DNA from: Symbiodinium natans
Lineage: Eukaryota; Sar; Dinophyceae; Suessiales; Symbiodiniaceae
Assembly (NCBI GenBank): GCA_905221605.1
Contig: CAJNDS010002228.1
Location: 60,001 to 124,000 of the forward strand
Reading direction: 5' to 3'
Length of the DNA: 64,000 bases
Under the pieces are notes generated by a model. That model was not told the DNA's origin and did no database searches. It saw only the letters and a list, made by a program, of their open reading frames with translations. Positions 33,093 through 46,800 of the stretch are shown in pieces (position 1 is the stretch's first letter; the number at the start of each line of letters is the position of its first letter). The position numbers and the translations under genes are program-made.

Positions 33093-34139
33093 GAGCCCGG
33101 AAAGGATCGCAAGGGATTCCAAGTAGGCCCAGGGTACCATTGATAGTTTGGAAAAGTCTTGATTTGCGAAAACTTATGGTTCACAGAGAACTGATGAACG
33201 AAGGCCGTGGGACCTGGTGTCACCTTCCACGAATGGTCGCTGTTCACGAAAGTTCCTTGCTCGTGTTTTAGGACAATAAGACCTTTTGCTTTTGTTCAAG
33301 CGACACACAGGTAAGTGTTCCTTTGCGAGCAACTGCCAAGGAGATGCGCTCAGGCTTGGAGCAGTTCGGCATCTGTCCTGCAGCAGAGCCAAGCCTATCT
33401 TCGGAAAAAGCTCGGATGTTTGGGAGGAAAAAGGAGCTCAGTGCCCTGGCTGCCCTGGCTATCCTTGGCTGACACCAGAAGCCCGGAGTCGCCTCCCGTT
33501 TTGACAAGTGACAAAGTGGGGATAGAGACTGGAAGAGGGAGAAGGGAAAAACATGAAGTTACGCACAAATCGCGCCAGCTGGGTGCTAGACTGGATAGGC
33601 TTTGCCAAGCCACCCTTGCGCAGATCAAGCCTCCGCACTTGTGCTGTTTGTGCATTCGTGCGCTCTTAGGACGTTCGGCCATGTTCGGCCTAGGGCCGCC
33701 CATTCAGTCCCTTCACTTTCCCAGCTTGCATCATACGGCGCCAGGCAGAGGTCAAGTCGCAGATTCGAGCCGCGCCAGTCTCTTAGCAATTTTTCGGAAG
33801 CCCATAGACGAGAAGGACTTGGATCCCCAACCATCATCGTGATTCAAAGCGTTCCTGGGGCAACATCGCCGGCAATTTCAGGGATGTAGAGCTCAGGGTT
33901 GTGCCATTCGGGGGTTCGCTATTTTGTTGCATTAGTGCCGGTGCCCAGATGTTTGGCATCAAGGCGCAGTTTGGAAATAGGGCATGAGTATTCTTCGTAG
34001 TATGATGCTTAATTGATATTACAACTTGTGTTTTTGTGATTAATAATATCATTGTGGTTATTGCTATTGTTGTCATCGTTATTGTTATTATCCTTATTCG
34101 TCTTTGATGCTTTGGCCTGTTCCGGACCCCGGAGGCAGC
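33093..34139. other. Spacer between O-methyltransferase and coiled-coil gene
   Basis: About 1 kb. A possible coiled-coil exon at about 33360-33415 (SVLQQSQAYLRKKLG) could be the first of the next gene. An AT-rich patch at 33990-34100 carries TTATTATT-type steps. Nothing else is recognised. Confidence 0.45.
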
Positions 34140-37100
34140 AGAGCGGCCGCGACGCGAACCAGCAGCTCGCCAAGGAGTCCCGGACTCTGCTTGCGCGGGC
34201 CCTGGTCTGAGGTGCTCACGTAGTAACCATTAAACCCTAATCCCTAACCCCTAAACCCTAAACCCTAAACCCTAAACCTTCAATAAATATCATGAGTCAT
34301 CAGAAGTCGGAAAGAACCCTTGCAAGGGAGTGTGTGGCACCCCAGATGGAACTAGCAGCCCTCGAAACTGGTGTCCAAGCCCCCATCCCAATCCCCAGGC
34401 GGCCCAAAGGGAGCTGAGCCGCGTTCGGGAGCAGAACCACCGCCTGGCCGCCCCTGCACTTTTTCTTGGCTTTGGAGCTCTTCGCGTGTTCATGCTCGGT
34501 GTTTGAAGGGGTTCAGGGTGTAGGGTTGAGGAAAGCGAAGCTCTCGGACTCCCAAAGTAGAGAAGCTGGCATGACCCTCTCCATCGACACCTGAGATGAA
34601 CGGACGGCTTTTGAACAAAAAATCAAGGCTCTGACGTTCTAGGGGGGAGGGGGCGCGGATTGCTCTCCTGGGCCCAGCCAGGAGAAAGCAGCAAAGCGAA
34701 GCGACACAGAGCTCCTATGCTTGGCGTTGGATTGACATGTGTGGGTTTGAGGGTTCAGAGGGCCCGGTTGAGGGCAAGCCCTAAACCTGAGCCCTAAACC
34801 TGAAACCTAAACATCTGCAAGCCTTAAGTTATATGGGGTACCTAACTCCCTACAACGAACCAGCGAGTCAGTGAGCGCCCTTTCATCCCGACCTTGAGTC
34901 GTTGAGGCTCCTCAAGGCACAGATGAAGCTCGGCGGTGCTTCGGAGGCCTCGCGGGTACACCATGCTGACTTGGGGTTCAGGGCTAGGGTTTTGGAGTTT
35001 TTTTTTTGTTTGGGGGGGGGGGGCGGGGCGGGCGGGAAACCCTATTTCAGAGGTTTAGGCTTCATAGCCCGAAACCCCCAAGCCCCTAAACCCCTAAACC
35101 CCTAAACCCTAAACCCTGAACCCTAAACCCTGAACCCGAAACCGCAAACCCGAAACCCGAAACCCGAACCCTGAACCCTAAACCCTAAACCCTAAACCCT
35201 AAACCCTAAACCCTAGACCCTAGACCCTAAACCCTAAACCCTGTACTACCAAAAGCGGGGCTGCAGGCCGGACCTTCGACGGTGGCCCTGGCGGCCCAAG
35301 GAGGCCTTCGCGGTTCGGCTTCCGGAGCTCCAGTGCTTCGGGTTTAGGGTTTCGGGTTTCGGGTTTCGGGTTTAGGGTTTCGGGTTTCGGGTTTAGAGTT
35401 TAGGGTTTCGGGTTTAGGGTTTAGGGTTTCGGGTTTAGGGTGAGGTGCTCAGAGTTCAGGGTTGGCAAGCTTTCTGGCTTCCAGAGTTCAAGGATGGCCT
35501 TCTACCGTAGATCCTCGGCTTGGCCACACAACTTGAATATTACTTTCCTAAGGGTTCAGGGGTTCAGGGGTTCAGGGGTTCCGGGTTCACGGGTTAGGGT
35601 TCAGGCTAGAGGTTTCTTTCGGGTTCAGGGGTTCAGGGGTTCAGGGGTTCAGGGGTTCAGGGGTTCGGGGATTCGGGGCTTCAGGGGTTCAGGGGTTCAA
35701 GGGTTCAAGGATTAGGGTTCAGGGTAGAGAAGGATTCCTAGATCAAGGAAGTGAGAACTCTTGGGATATAGGAAGGTCCTCCAAATTCATGGCCTTGCGG
35801 CTCAGCTTGCTCGACGTTTTTCCTAAGCCCTAACCTCTAGCATCCTGAACCCTGGGCCATCAACTCCCGACCACCCGGAAAAAAGCCTAGGCAATTGTCA
35901 GTGCCAGTCCCGGATAATGCCTACCTAATGTAACCGGGATTGCAATACAGCCGATCCTAAGTGCCCCATTCGGCTTCCGACGAACGCCCCGGGCCAAATC
36001 CCGCAGCCCCCAGCTGAAGAGGCTTCGACATCCTACCCTAGCAGCCCTGAGCTCTCAAAACTCAGGTAAGCGCGAAAAAAACGCAACAAGTCCTAAACCC
36101 TCAGGCCGAAGCTTTCTAAACCCATTAAACCCTGTAAACCCGCCCTCGCCCCCTTCAAGTCCAATAAGCCCGGCCCTGCGCCCGAAGCGGGAGTTGCTAA
36201 AGATGAGGTTCCCCCTTTCAATCCCCAAATAACATATAGGAGGATTGGAAGCCCCCCAACCATTGTTATCCTCTTACCATCCCCACATGGTCAGTTCCCT
36301 AAATTATGGTCCCCTTTTGGGTACCCTAAATACTAGGCCACGCCTTATAATAAGGACCTTAAAAGGGACCACAAGTTAGAGAAGTTCCCATATTGTTACA
36401 GGATAGACTACCCGGAGCCCGAACCCTAGTCTCCAGCCCTTCGCTTGACAGAGGCACGCACGGCGCAGGAAAGAACAAGGCCGCGGGCATTTCTCCGTTC
36501 ACCATTGCAAACGAGGGTTTAGGGTTTAGGCCGTTTAGGTTTAGGGTTTAGGGGAGAGGGGAATCACGCATGTCGGAGTTTAGGGATGGCAGTCAAAGAA
36601 CCTGGCAAGGCTCTGTGATGTGTATGTGTATATACGATATACATAATTTCTGTAGATATATGTGTATAGCGTATATGTATACATCTACATGTATACATCT
36701 ACATATATATTTATACACACATATATATATATATGCATGCATGTTATGCTATACATACATACATGCAGACATACATACATACATACATACATACATACAT
36801 ACATACATACATACATACATACATACATACATACATACATGCTGCAGAGGCCCTGGCCAAGAAGATCGGTGCCACGCCCCCAGAACACAGAACGTTTCGG
36901 AGGACTCTGGGGCCATCACTTCAGAGACCTCTAAACCCCTAAACCCTAAACCCTAAGCCCTAAACCCTAAACCCTAAGCCCTAAACCCTAAACCCTAAAC
37001 CCTCGCTTTGTTTCATCAGGGTTCGGGCTTAGGGCTCTTCAGGGTTTTGGTCTAGGGTTTGTTGGTTGGGATGTTCCCCCTTCTACCAACAGTCGTGAAT

Positions 37101-39577
37101 AGGAGTACAGTATCCCCCTCTTAGAATCCCTCTTAAGGACTGTTCGTATAAGGGGGAGCATCCCAAGTTTGTTGTCTTCAAGGGGCCCTTGCTCCATTAC
37201 AAGGCTGAGGATACTGAGCCCCCAGGACTCGAAGGCCCTTGATCCCGAGGCGACCCGCAAGGAGGTCCAGCGCCTGAAGATGGACCGTGCCGAGCTTCTG
37301 GCGAAGCTTACCTCCCAGCAGGAGGCGGCTTGGGGGGCTTTTCGTGCACGAAATCGTTGGAGCAGGAGCGTGGAGGGGAATGACAGCATGTGATACGATG
37401 ACTGCTCAAAGCTGTTGTTGTGTCCATGGTCGTGCGTTAGTCGATCTGACGCCTAGGGCCTGGGCCTAAATTGACCGCTCTGACACCTAACCACTGGACC
37501 CAAAACGCTCTTTGTCGGCAGGCCTTGGACAAGGTCAACTTTGAGATCAAGCAGCATTCACAGAACGTCCGAGGCTCAACAGGCTCGGCGAAGAGAATGC
37601 GAGGAGGAGGTCTGGTCGCAGCAGCTGCAACTCGGACTCTGGCGCCATTGAAAGCCGTTGAAACGCACGGTCTTCATTGAAGGTTGTTCGGATGCTTTGG
37701 GGTTCAAACGTCGCTTGCGCTTGTCCCTGAAGAGCCGAAGTCCTCCTCGCTGCGCTCTCGGAGCTCTCCCCTAAACCCTAAACCCTAAACCCTTCAACGC
37801 ACCAAGGTGGCGCAGCTCAAGGAGAGGAGCCAGAATCTTGAGGAGATGATGACAAACATGGACCAGGCAGGTTTCGCCTTCTTTCCTTCAAAAACAAACA
37901 CTTCTTTACTTAGGGTTTTATGCCACAAGACATTCCCACAAAGGCCAGGATTTCAGAGCTACCATGTACTCTGGAGGAAGCTCTTCCCCTGACTCCAAGA
38001 AAGCTTTTGCCAGGCCGATGCCGTTCAAATTCAGAAGGCAACGCAGGAGTCTGAGCGCATCCAGTCCTTCTTCGCCTCCATGAACAAGGTGGGGGGGTTC
38101 TTCAAGTGCGCAGGCTTCGGGGTGCCTGATACCACCCATGAAACCTTAAGGATCGGGGTACAGGGCAGCCAAGGCTCGGTTTTTGGAGGGATGGGAGACT
38201 CATCTCGCAGCACCCGGCCCAAAGCCCCAGCCGCAGATCTGCGTTTGCAGGAGATCCAGAAGGCCCGTGAGAAGAAAACCGACCTCGATGCACGTGTGGG
38301 GAGCCCAACTCCACGATTTAGGATGGAGGGCCGATAAACATGCATATACACTTAACCTAATGTTTCTGTCTATGTTTCGGTCATTTTCTGTCTCTCTCTC
38401 TCTATATATATATGTATACATATACATACGTACACACATGCACACATAATTTTAAGTTCAGGGTGTGTGCGGGCCAGATAGCAGCCCTGTCAGGAAGCCA
38501 TAGCATTTACCTTGCAAACGTCTAGCTTAGCAGCCATCCAGAGCGTGCAGGAGGAAGCTGGGCACGGGCATTTGGCATGGGTCCATTTTTTGGGCTTCAT
38601 AACCTGAGGGAGATGGAATGAAGGTGACTGGCAGTACCTTGCCTAGTTAGGACGAGGATCAAGTTCCTCTGGGCCTTGCAAAGAGCCCCTGTAAACCAAC
38701 TTTGCAGCCTTTGAAGCAAGCGACCTGTCTTAGCCCTGCCTTGATGCTGAGATTGCGCAGCTGAACGCGGAGCGGCAGAAGGAAGAGCAGCGTGCGAAGA
38801 ACCAGGTTGCGAAGCCCTGCACCCTAAACCTTGAACCTGAAATTTCCTAAACCCGATGGTCCCAAGATTTCCGGACGCCGAGGGTGCCTGCCGAGCTGAA
38901 GATCCCTACTCATGAGTGGCTCCTTAATCCCTTTAACCCTTAAAGCCCAATAGCCCATGGAGCCTCAGCCCCAAACCCTTAGGCCCACCCTACCCTAAAC
39001 CCTAAACCCTAAACCCTAAACCCGAAACCCGAAACCCGAAACCCGAAACCCGAAACCCTAAACCCTAAACCCTAAACCCGAAACCCGAAACCCTAAACCC
39101 TAAACCCTAAACCTCCAAACCATGATCCCCATAGCCTGTGAGGCCCAGGAGGCCCGCGCCGTGGCCATGGAGGTGGAGCAGGCCAACACGGAGCTCCGGG
39201 ACGTGAAGCAGGCAGGGGTTTGGGGTTTAGGGGTTAGGGTTTAGGGTTTGGGGTTTAGGGTTTAGGGTTTAGGGTTTGGGGTTTAGGGTTTGGGGAGGGG
39301 GTGGGGGGTTCGCCCTAGAACCCTACAGCCTAAACCCGAAGAGGCTTCTGAGGCTTGTCTCAAGGCTTAGCTGGGAGTTTTTCGGGAGTTACTGACGGCC
39401 CCCCCCAAAGATAAACACCCCAAATCCCCAAACCCTCCACTCTCTACACACCACCTCGAAGCCCGAAGTTCTCTAAGCCCTAAACCCTAAATGCAACTTT
39501 GGGGCCCGATCTCCATGACTCAGCGAGAGCGACTGCACTAGAATAGAGACCCCTCCATGGGTCCGTAAGCTTAGGCT

Positions 39578-39626
<49 letters not shown>

Positions 39627-40778
39627 GCAGCTCAGGAGATCTCCAAGCTCAACGGCCAGATTCAGGCCCAGCAGTCAAAGGACCGTCCCAAGAGCGACCC
39701 AGCAATTAAGGGCTTAAGTGGCTTCTTCGGGTAGTTGAGGGTTTAAGGATCTAGAGGTTTGGCGGTTTAGTTCTTCAGGCTTCAGGGGTTGCAGTGAAGG
39801 ATGATCCGGTCTCTGACACCTCAGGGTTGAAGGACTTCTAGGTTTAGGTGTTTAGAAGGTTTAGGGCCTTATGGGCCTCAAGGGTTTATGGGACGGAGGG
39901 GTTCAGGGCATCGACCCCCAAAGGAGGAGAAGATGAAGAGCGAGCTGCAAAAGGAGCAGGCCCGCTACCAGCAGGACGGTTTAGGGTTTGGGTGTGCGGG
40001 GTTCAGAGTTTGCTCGAAGTTGGCGCCCTGTTAGGGTGTCTTCTTCTATGTAACCCTACTAGGTTTAGTAGGACTACATTACCATGTGACCCTGCAAGTA
40101 GATCCGGCATGCTCCTGCGGCTTTGACACAGAAACCCCCTTGGCCCTGAGGAGCTGAAGGACAAGGCCATCCGGGAGCAGCAGATCGAGGGGCTCACCAC
40201 GGAGCTCGCCGCCAAAAGCAAGGCATGGGTCGGGGCCAAGTGGGGGGGCGGGGGGGTGGTGGTGTTAAGTGTTTGGGTCGCGTGGCAGTAGGTTTTTGCT
40301 ATGTGTTAGGGCTTGTGAGTGCGTGTTGGGGCTTGGCCGCTGTGACAGGGGAAACAGCGATTCGTGCGCAGGATCGACGACAAGAGACTGCAAGACCCGT
40401 TCGAAAACTCGATGTCCCCTGGGTTGAACCCTGCACAATCCCGGTCCTCAAGGCCCTCACATCCCAACCCTGCCAGGCGGCATCCTCGTTGGAAGCCCAG
40501 TACATCAAGCTTCAGCGCAAGGCCGGGGGGGGGGGGGGCATTTTGCAGCCTGGGCTTGGTGAAGGGAGTGGGGGACTGGGCTTCCTTAGCCCTTACGGCT
40601 TCGAGGGTGTTGCGGAAGGCGCTGCAGCCCCCGGAAAATGAGAAGAGCCTAACCTTTCGATGACATTGCCCTCGCAGGTGGCCAGCTCCAAATTCAGATC
40701 TCACGCCTGAATCTCCCCCCCCCTCCCCCTCACAATCCCAAACCTAAACTCCAGAACCTCCACCCTGAGCACCAAACC

Positions 40779-40838
<60 letters not shown>

Positions 40839-43800
40839 ACCCTAAACCCGAAGCCCGAAACCCTAAGCCCTAAACCCTCAACCCTCAAAGGCAGATTGCG
40901 AGATTTCGAGCCCATGTCTCGCAGGCCCGGGCTGCCAAGCGCCTGCTCGAGAAGGAGCAAACGAAGGCCAAGGAGCAGGACACCTCCCGACAAACCAAAG
41001 TCCCGGGTGTAGAGTTTAGGGTTGAGGGTTTAAGGGTTTAGGGTTTAGGGTTAAGGGTTTAGGATTCACGCGTCATGCGGTTCCTTGTATAATTAACTAA
41101 ATAAAGCTTCATTCGTTTCATTCATTTCGGGTACCGGGTTCAGGTTCAAAGCCCGAACCTTCAAAGCACGAACCTCAAAACCCAAAGTCCTCAAACCCTC
41201 AACTCCTAAACCCTAATTAGACCTAAACCCTAAACCCCAAACCCTCAACTCCCTGTGCGAGGAGCAGGAGGCCCAAAAGCAGCTTGAGCGCGAGAAGGAG
41301 AAGGCTGAAGCCCAGGCGGGAGGCTTGAGTTTGGGTTTTCTGTTTGAGGGCCTTGTGTCAGGGTGGTACGATTCGGAGTTTTTCCAAGTGCTGTTGAATT
41401 ATGGCTTCCTAAGCATTCCCCCATGCCCCAAAATCAAGCCAAATCGAGGCTTTCTGTCGGGTTGAGTTTGTGCCATTTCAGGCATGGTGGGTGGGGATAG
41501 TGTCACAGCACTGTTCGGGGCTCGCAGCCCTATGCCGGACACGAGAGGTCTACAATCCTACATCGCACATGCACTGTTTAGGAAGGAAGCGTCAGGGCCC
41601 GAATCAATTTCCCAAATCCACAACACCCCTCACTCAAAACCCACCCCCAACCCTCAAGACCTGAAAAGCCCAAGCTCCGCAAACCTCGGGCGCAGGCTCG
41701 GGACGATGCTGCAGAGCTGCAGAGGGTGCAGCAGATGCTGCAGAAGGAGGCGTGGGGTTTTACGAGTTTGGCGTTTCCGGTTGGAGCAGTAGGGCATTGG
41801 AGGGTTGCTGCTAGGGTCTTTAGGGACGTCAGGGAGGCACAAGGCGTGAAGAGTGAATGTTAGGATGTTTCTCCTTAAACAAACTATTATTAACAGGCAT
41901 TGTAGAATTTAGTATAATCCCTATTTAAGGACTGTTAGACTAAGGGGGAACATCCGAAAGTGAATGAAGAGTTCAGCTTGTGGCTCCTGGGCTTTCCGGA
42001 ATCGCCTCTGCCGATGAGAGGCCAAGATGGCCAAGGAGAGCTTTGCCGAGGAGGCCAGCGGCTGGCCACGGCTGTCTACCTACTTATGCTGCAACCTACG
42101 CTGAGGGCTTTAGGGCTTAGGGCTTAGGGCTTAGGGCTTAGGGCTTAGGGCTTGGTATAGAGTTTAGGGTTTAGGGTTTAGGGTTTAGGGTTTAGGGTTT
42201 AGGGTTTAGGGTTTAGGGTTTAGGCTTTATAGGGTATAATTCACAGCGTTTCGGTAGTTTGGGAATGGGGGGGGGGGGTCTCCGCAGGTCAAGCATGTGG
42301 AGCAGAAGCACCTGAAGGAGGCAGGGGCCCTCCCTCCCAAACATCCTCAACATCCGAAGCCCTAAAATTCTCCCCAAATAGCACCCCCTCTCAACGCCGC
42401 ACTCACATAAAACATCCCCTAAACCCTAAACTCTCAACCCTAAACCCTAAACCCTAAGCCTAAACCCCAAACCCTAAACCCTAAACCCTAAGCCCTAAGC
42501 CCTAACCCCAAAGCCCTAAAACCTAAACCCAAAACCCGAAACCCGAAACCCTCCTCGCAGGTCCAGGAGCAGAAGCACAAGATCGAGCATCAGGCCCCCT
42601 GTCTCAAGTCGGGCGCGAGGGAATTGGGGTGCTTCCCTTTGAAGCTGCCAAAGGCCAGAGAGGGCCGAGCTCTCTCTTTCCATGGCCCTTCGCTTAAGAA
42701 GTTGAGCTATGCGTTAACCGCCAGGTTGAAATCGAGAAAGGGCAAATCATGGAGGAGGCCGGAGCCGAACATCAGCTGGGTTCTCTAAGTCTGGGTCCCC
42801 TTCTTTGGGTCCTCATTAGAGGGTGCCGTGTTCAGTATGGGGCCCGAACATGGGCCCTACACTAGGGTAACAGATCTCAAGTTCTCAAACATCTGAGTTC
42901 TTGACTCTCCTCCCAGTCAACCTCAACAATCAAGCCATAGTATATTTGTATGCCTTACCTTCTTTAAAGGGTGCTGAAGTGTGGGCCCTTGGGTGTTACG
43001 GGGTATACAAGGGGCATATAAGGGATACTCTAGTAGATTGGGGGCGCAGTCAGAGGCCGGAACCAGTGTTTTCAGGAACCATGAGTCGGGAATAAGACGA
43101 CCCCGGGGCCGAGTCTGGGAGCTTGAAGCAAAGAGGGCAGGCGTCAAGAACCATGGGTGTGCATCGTAGGACAAGGCCTGTCGCAGCACAAGGGGGGCTT
43201 CATTCTGCAGTGTTGTAACATTGGGGAAACGCAGCAGCACAGAATTCGGATGGGTATTGACTGGCCACAAGCAATCAGCCCTTTCTTGCACATGCCGACA
43301 ACGCACTACCCTGCACCCGAAAGCCTAAACCGGTTATACTCACTCTGATCTGATGCTTTTCTGCACTGACCGGGCAGTCTCCTGACTTCTGCCCGCTGAT
43401 TTCCTGACCCACGCCCCCTTGTTTCCGACTTGTGGCACATGACTTTGCCATCACCCTATTATGTAGCATTCACTATTGGGCATCTTGGAAAGACAACCTG
43501 AAGACCCAATTCCCTACAACTTTGGGACTTCGCGAGGTTTCTCATCTGGAGAAGGAGCTGGCGCACGAACAGCAGGTCGGCCGGGAGCAGGCCGAGTCGG
43601 ATAGCATGAGCAGGTCACCCTCCTCGGCAGCTCGTTCTTCTGGCGTTCTAGGACTCCAAAGTCTGCCAGAATCTCTCGACATAGCCACATAAGACGCATA
43701 GAAAAGGGTTCGAGACATATGGGGGTGTACAAGGGTAGGGGATCCCCAATAGAGATCCCCAAATAGTAGGATCCCCTCTTATACTAAGGACCTCAATAAG

Positions 43801-46800
43801 GTACCCCCCTAAATTTCGGAAACCCCCCCATCTGCTGGTTGAGGCCGCACAGGCCGCGAAGAAGGAGGATGCCCTCCGGGTCGATCTGCGAAAGACCAAG
43901 GAGGCAGGGCGTTTAGGGTTTAGGGTTTAGGGTTTAGGGTCAGATCTGGGGGTTTCCGGAAAATTAGGGTTTCCTGAGGGGTCGCGTAAGGATTTTAAGG
44001 ATTGGCGGGCGCTTAAGCTTTCTGCAACTAGGGTTGAACCGTTTTCTTGGGGGTCGTATAAGGATTTGCGTTTTTTTTTTAAAGCCCCTATTTCGAGGAA
44101 ATGTCCTTCTAGGGCCTAGCAGTAGATTTATCAACTGTTCCCTGGGGCCCTCGTTCTGGTGCATTCCTTAAAACTTAGGGCACCCACAAAAGGTCCCTAC
44201 TACTTCGGATCAACTTACCCAGACCTCTTCAAAACAACAAGGACCATGTCCCCAGCGCTGCTTCTCACATGGCTTGTCATCTGGGTTGCTGTTGTTCTTG
44301 GTAGCCCAGTGGTACCTTCACCCTTTTTCTGGTTCTGGGTTCCCTTACACAGTAGCCAACCAAAAGAAGGGTTACCCTTATTGTAAGATTGTTGCTGGTC
44401 TACTATGTGTGAAGGAACTTGAAGAACTTAAGTTTAGTTACCATTGCAGGGAAGCAATACGACTCTTCAAGATAGACCCGTATTCTGGTAACTTCATGAC
44501 AGTTCCCTGGCAAGTCGCATTCGAAAAAGCCTCACAAGTCCTGTAAAGCCCCTAAACCCTAAACCCTAAACCCTAAACCCTAAACCCTAAACCCTAAACC
44601 CTAAACCCTAAACCCTTCAACGCTAGTGTCCCTCAGCTGCCAAGATGCTTCAGGTGGAAGAAGACAGGACCCGAGCCGCCAAGAAGCACATGACGGACCT
44701 CCAGACCAGCCTCGAGAAGCAGCGGAAGGTGGGTTTGGGGTTTGGGGTTTAGGGTTTAGGGTTTAGGGTTTCAAGATTGTCGGTTCGGGGATTAGGGGGT
44801 TCCTGCGACAAGACGCTTCTGCAGACCTGGTCCGTCTTGCAAGCTCTTCGGCCAATAAGCTGCTGCGCGGCGTTGGGCGTGGCACTTCGGAAACGTTCAA
44901 CCATCAGCTTCCCGCCGACCCCAAACTGGCTAAGCCTGCCAGGCGTCTGCCGAGAAGGTCCAGGCTGCCAACCAGAACCTGCAGAAGGTACAGGAGGAGG
45001 TCGTGGAAGAGGAGCAGGCGCGAGGGTAGGGAGATTGATGGCCCCGACCAGCTTCAATGCTTACTTCAAGCCTCACCGAAATCCTGACAAAATTCTCGTC
45101 AAACTTAGAACGCCGACCCGAAGCCTGAGCCTTAGATTTAGCCCCCCGCCCCCAAGCCCTAGGCCTTAGGGTCCCTATAGTTTTGTGTGCATCGCCCACT
45201 CGAATCCTCAACCCTAAACCCTAAACCCTAAACCCCAAACCCCAAACCCCAAACCCTAAACCCTAAACCCTAAACCCTAAACCCTAAACCCTAAACCCTA
45301 AACCCTGAACCCAAACCCCAAACCCTAAACCCCAAACCTATTTTTTGAGGGGGCTGCCAGGCCTTGGCCAGTAAGAAGGCCGAGCTCCACCGCGTCGAGA
45401 AGGAGGCCCAAGAATCTTTCGGTTTAGGGTTTAGGGTTCAGGGTTCAGGGTTCAGGGTTTAGGGTTTAGGGTTTAGGGTTCAGGGATGTCTCTAGGGTTT
45501 AGGGTTTAGGTTTTAGGGGTTTGGGGTTTAGGGTTCGGGGTTAGGGCCTTCTTAGGGTTGAGGGTTTTCTTTTGCTTGTCGGATTGAGGACTTCGGGGGC
45601 GGTGGGTGGACTGACCCGCCAGCTCTCTCTCTCTCTCTCTCTCCCTCTCCCTCTCTTTCTCTCTCTCTCTCGAAAAGTGCTAAGGGTCTCCGACCTCCTA
45701 ATACACCCCCGAAATAGTCCGTATACATGAACACCCAGAAGGGTACCCTGATTTTCGGAACCCCCCAAATCTCCGAGAGCATGCCCCAAACGCAGAGGCC
45801 AAGTCAATGGAGGAGCGAGCCGACATGGCCGAACGTCAAGCGCAGCAGAAGGCACCGCGTTTTGAAGAGTAGAGTTTGGGTTTAGGGTTTAGGGTTTAGG
45901 GTTTAGGGTTTAGGGTCTAGGGTTTAGGGTTTAGGGTTTAGGGTTTAGGGTTTAGGGTTTGGGGTTTGGGGTTTAGGGGTTTAGGGGTTTAGGGGTTTAG
46001 GGGTTTAGGGGTTTAGGGGGTTTAGGGTTCAGGTTCAGGATGGGGCGTTGGAACTGCGGCTGCGCTAGAAGATGGACCATGAAGGCCCTGGCCCGCAAGG
46101 CTGTCGAACTCCTGAGGCACTGAATCCGTAAACACCTAGATGTGGGTTCACGAAAATATGGGACCCCTATAATGGACCCCAAATAGTAGGATCTTAGAAT
46201 AAGGACCATCCCGAATGTCGTCAACCCCCATATACATGTGCAGGAGGCACGGCTGCAAGCCAAGATCCGGGCGGCGAACCTGATGGAGCGACGAGGCTCG
46301 CGCGGACCAACCATCAGAAGTGCTGAGCCCCAAGCCAGCCGCCCAAGCTGCTCCGAAGCCCGTGGACCCTCAGCGCAGGAATCAGCAAAGGCCCTGCTGA
46401 AATCCCATTTACGCCCTGCACTTGTCAAGGTTTAGGGTTTAGGTGCTCGGCAGCCCACATCCCAAGCTCGCACCAAACACACCCCTAGCCCTTTAAGCTC
46501 TAAAAACCCCCAAGTGAATTGCAAAGCTTCCAGAAGCCTTATAGCCGATCACGCTCCAAGAAGCAGGACCTCGATAGTTCCCTCGAAGCCTGCGCCCCTT
46601 TACCCCTCCGCCAGGCAAGACGGCACTTCAGCGTCAGGCCGAGCACCAGGCTTGGGGTTAATCCTCGAGGAAGTTAGGGTTTCAGGAGTTTAGAGGTTCT
46701 GGTTTAGGGTTTCGGGTTCAAGAATCAGGGTGGCCGAGTTTGGGGATTGGTTGGAGGGGAAAGAGCCGCCTAAATATACCTGCAGCTGCGCCCACGACAT

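Noticed and set aside
46148-46333. Minus-strand ORFs sharing peptides like GSYYLG and RGPLFS (also near 48165 and 61185)
   Set aside because: The shared peptides come from the family A repeat read in antisense; these are repeat copies and not a gene family.
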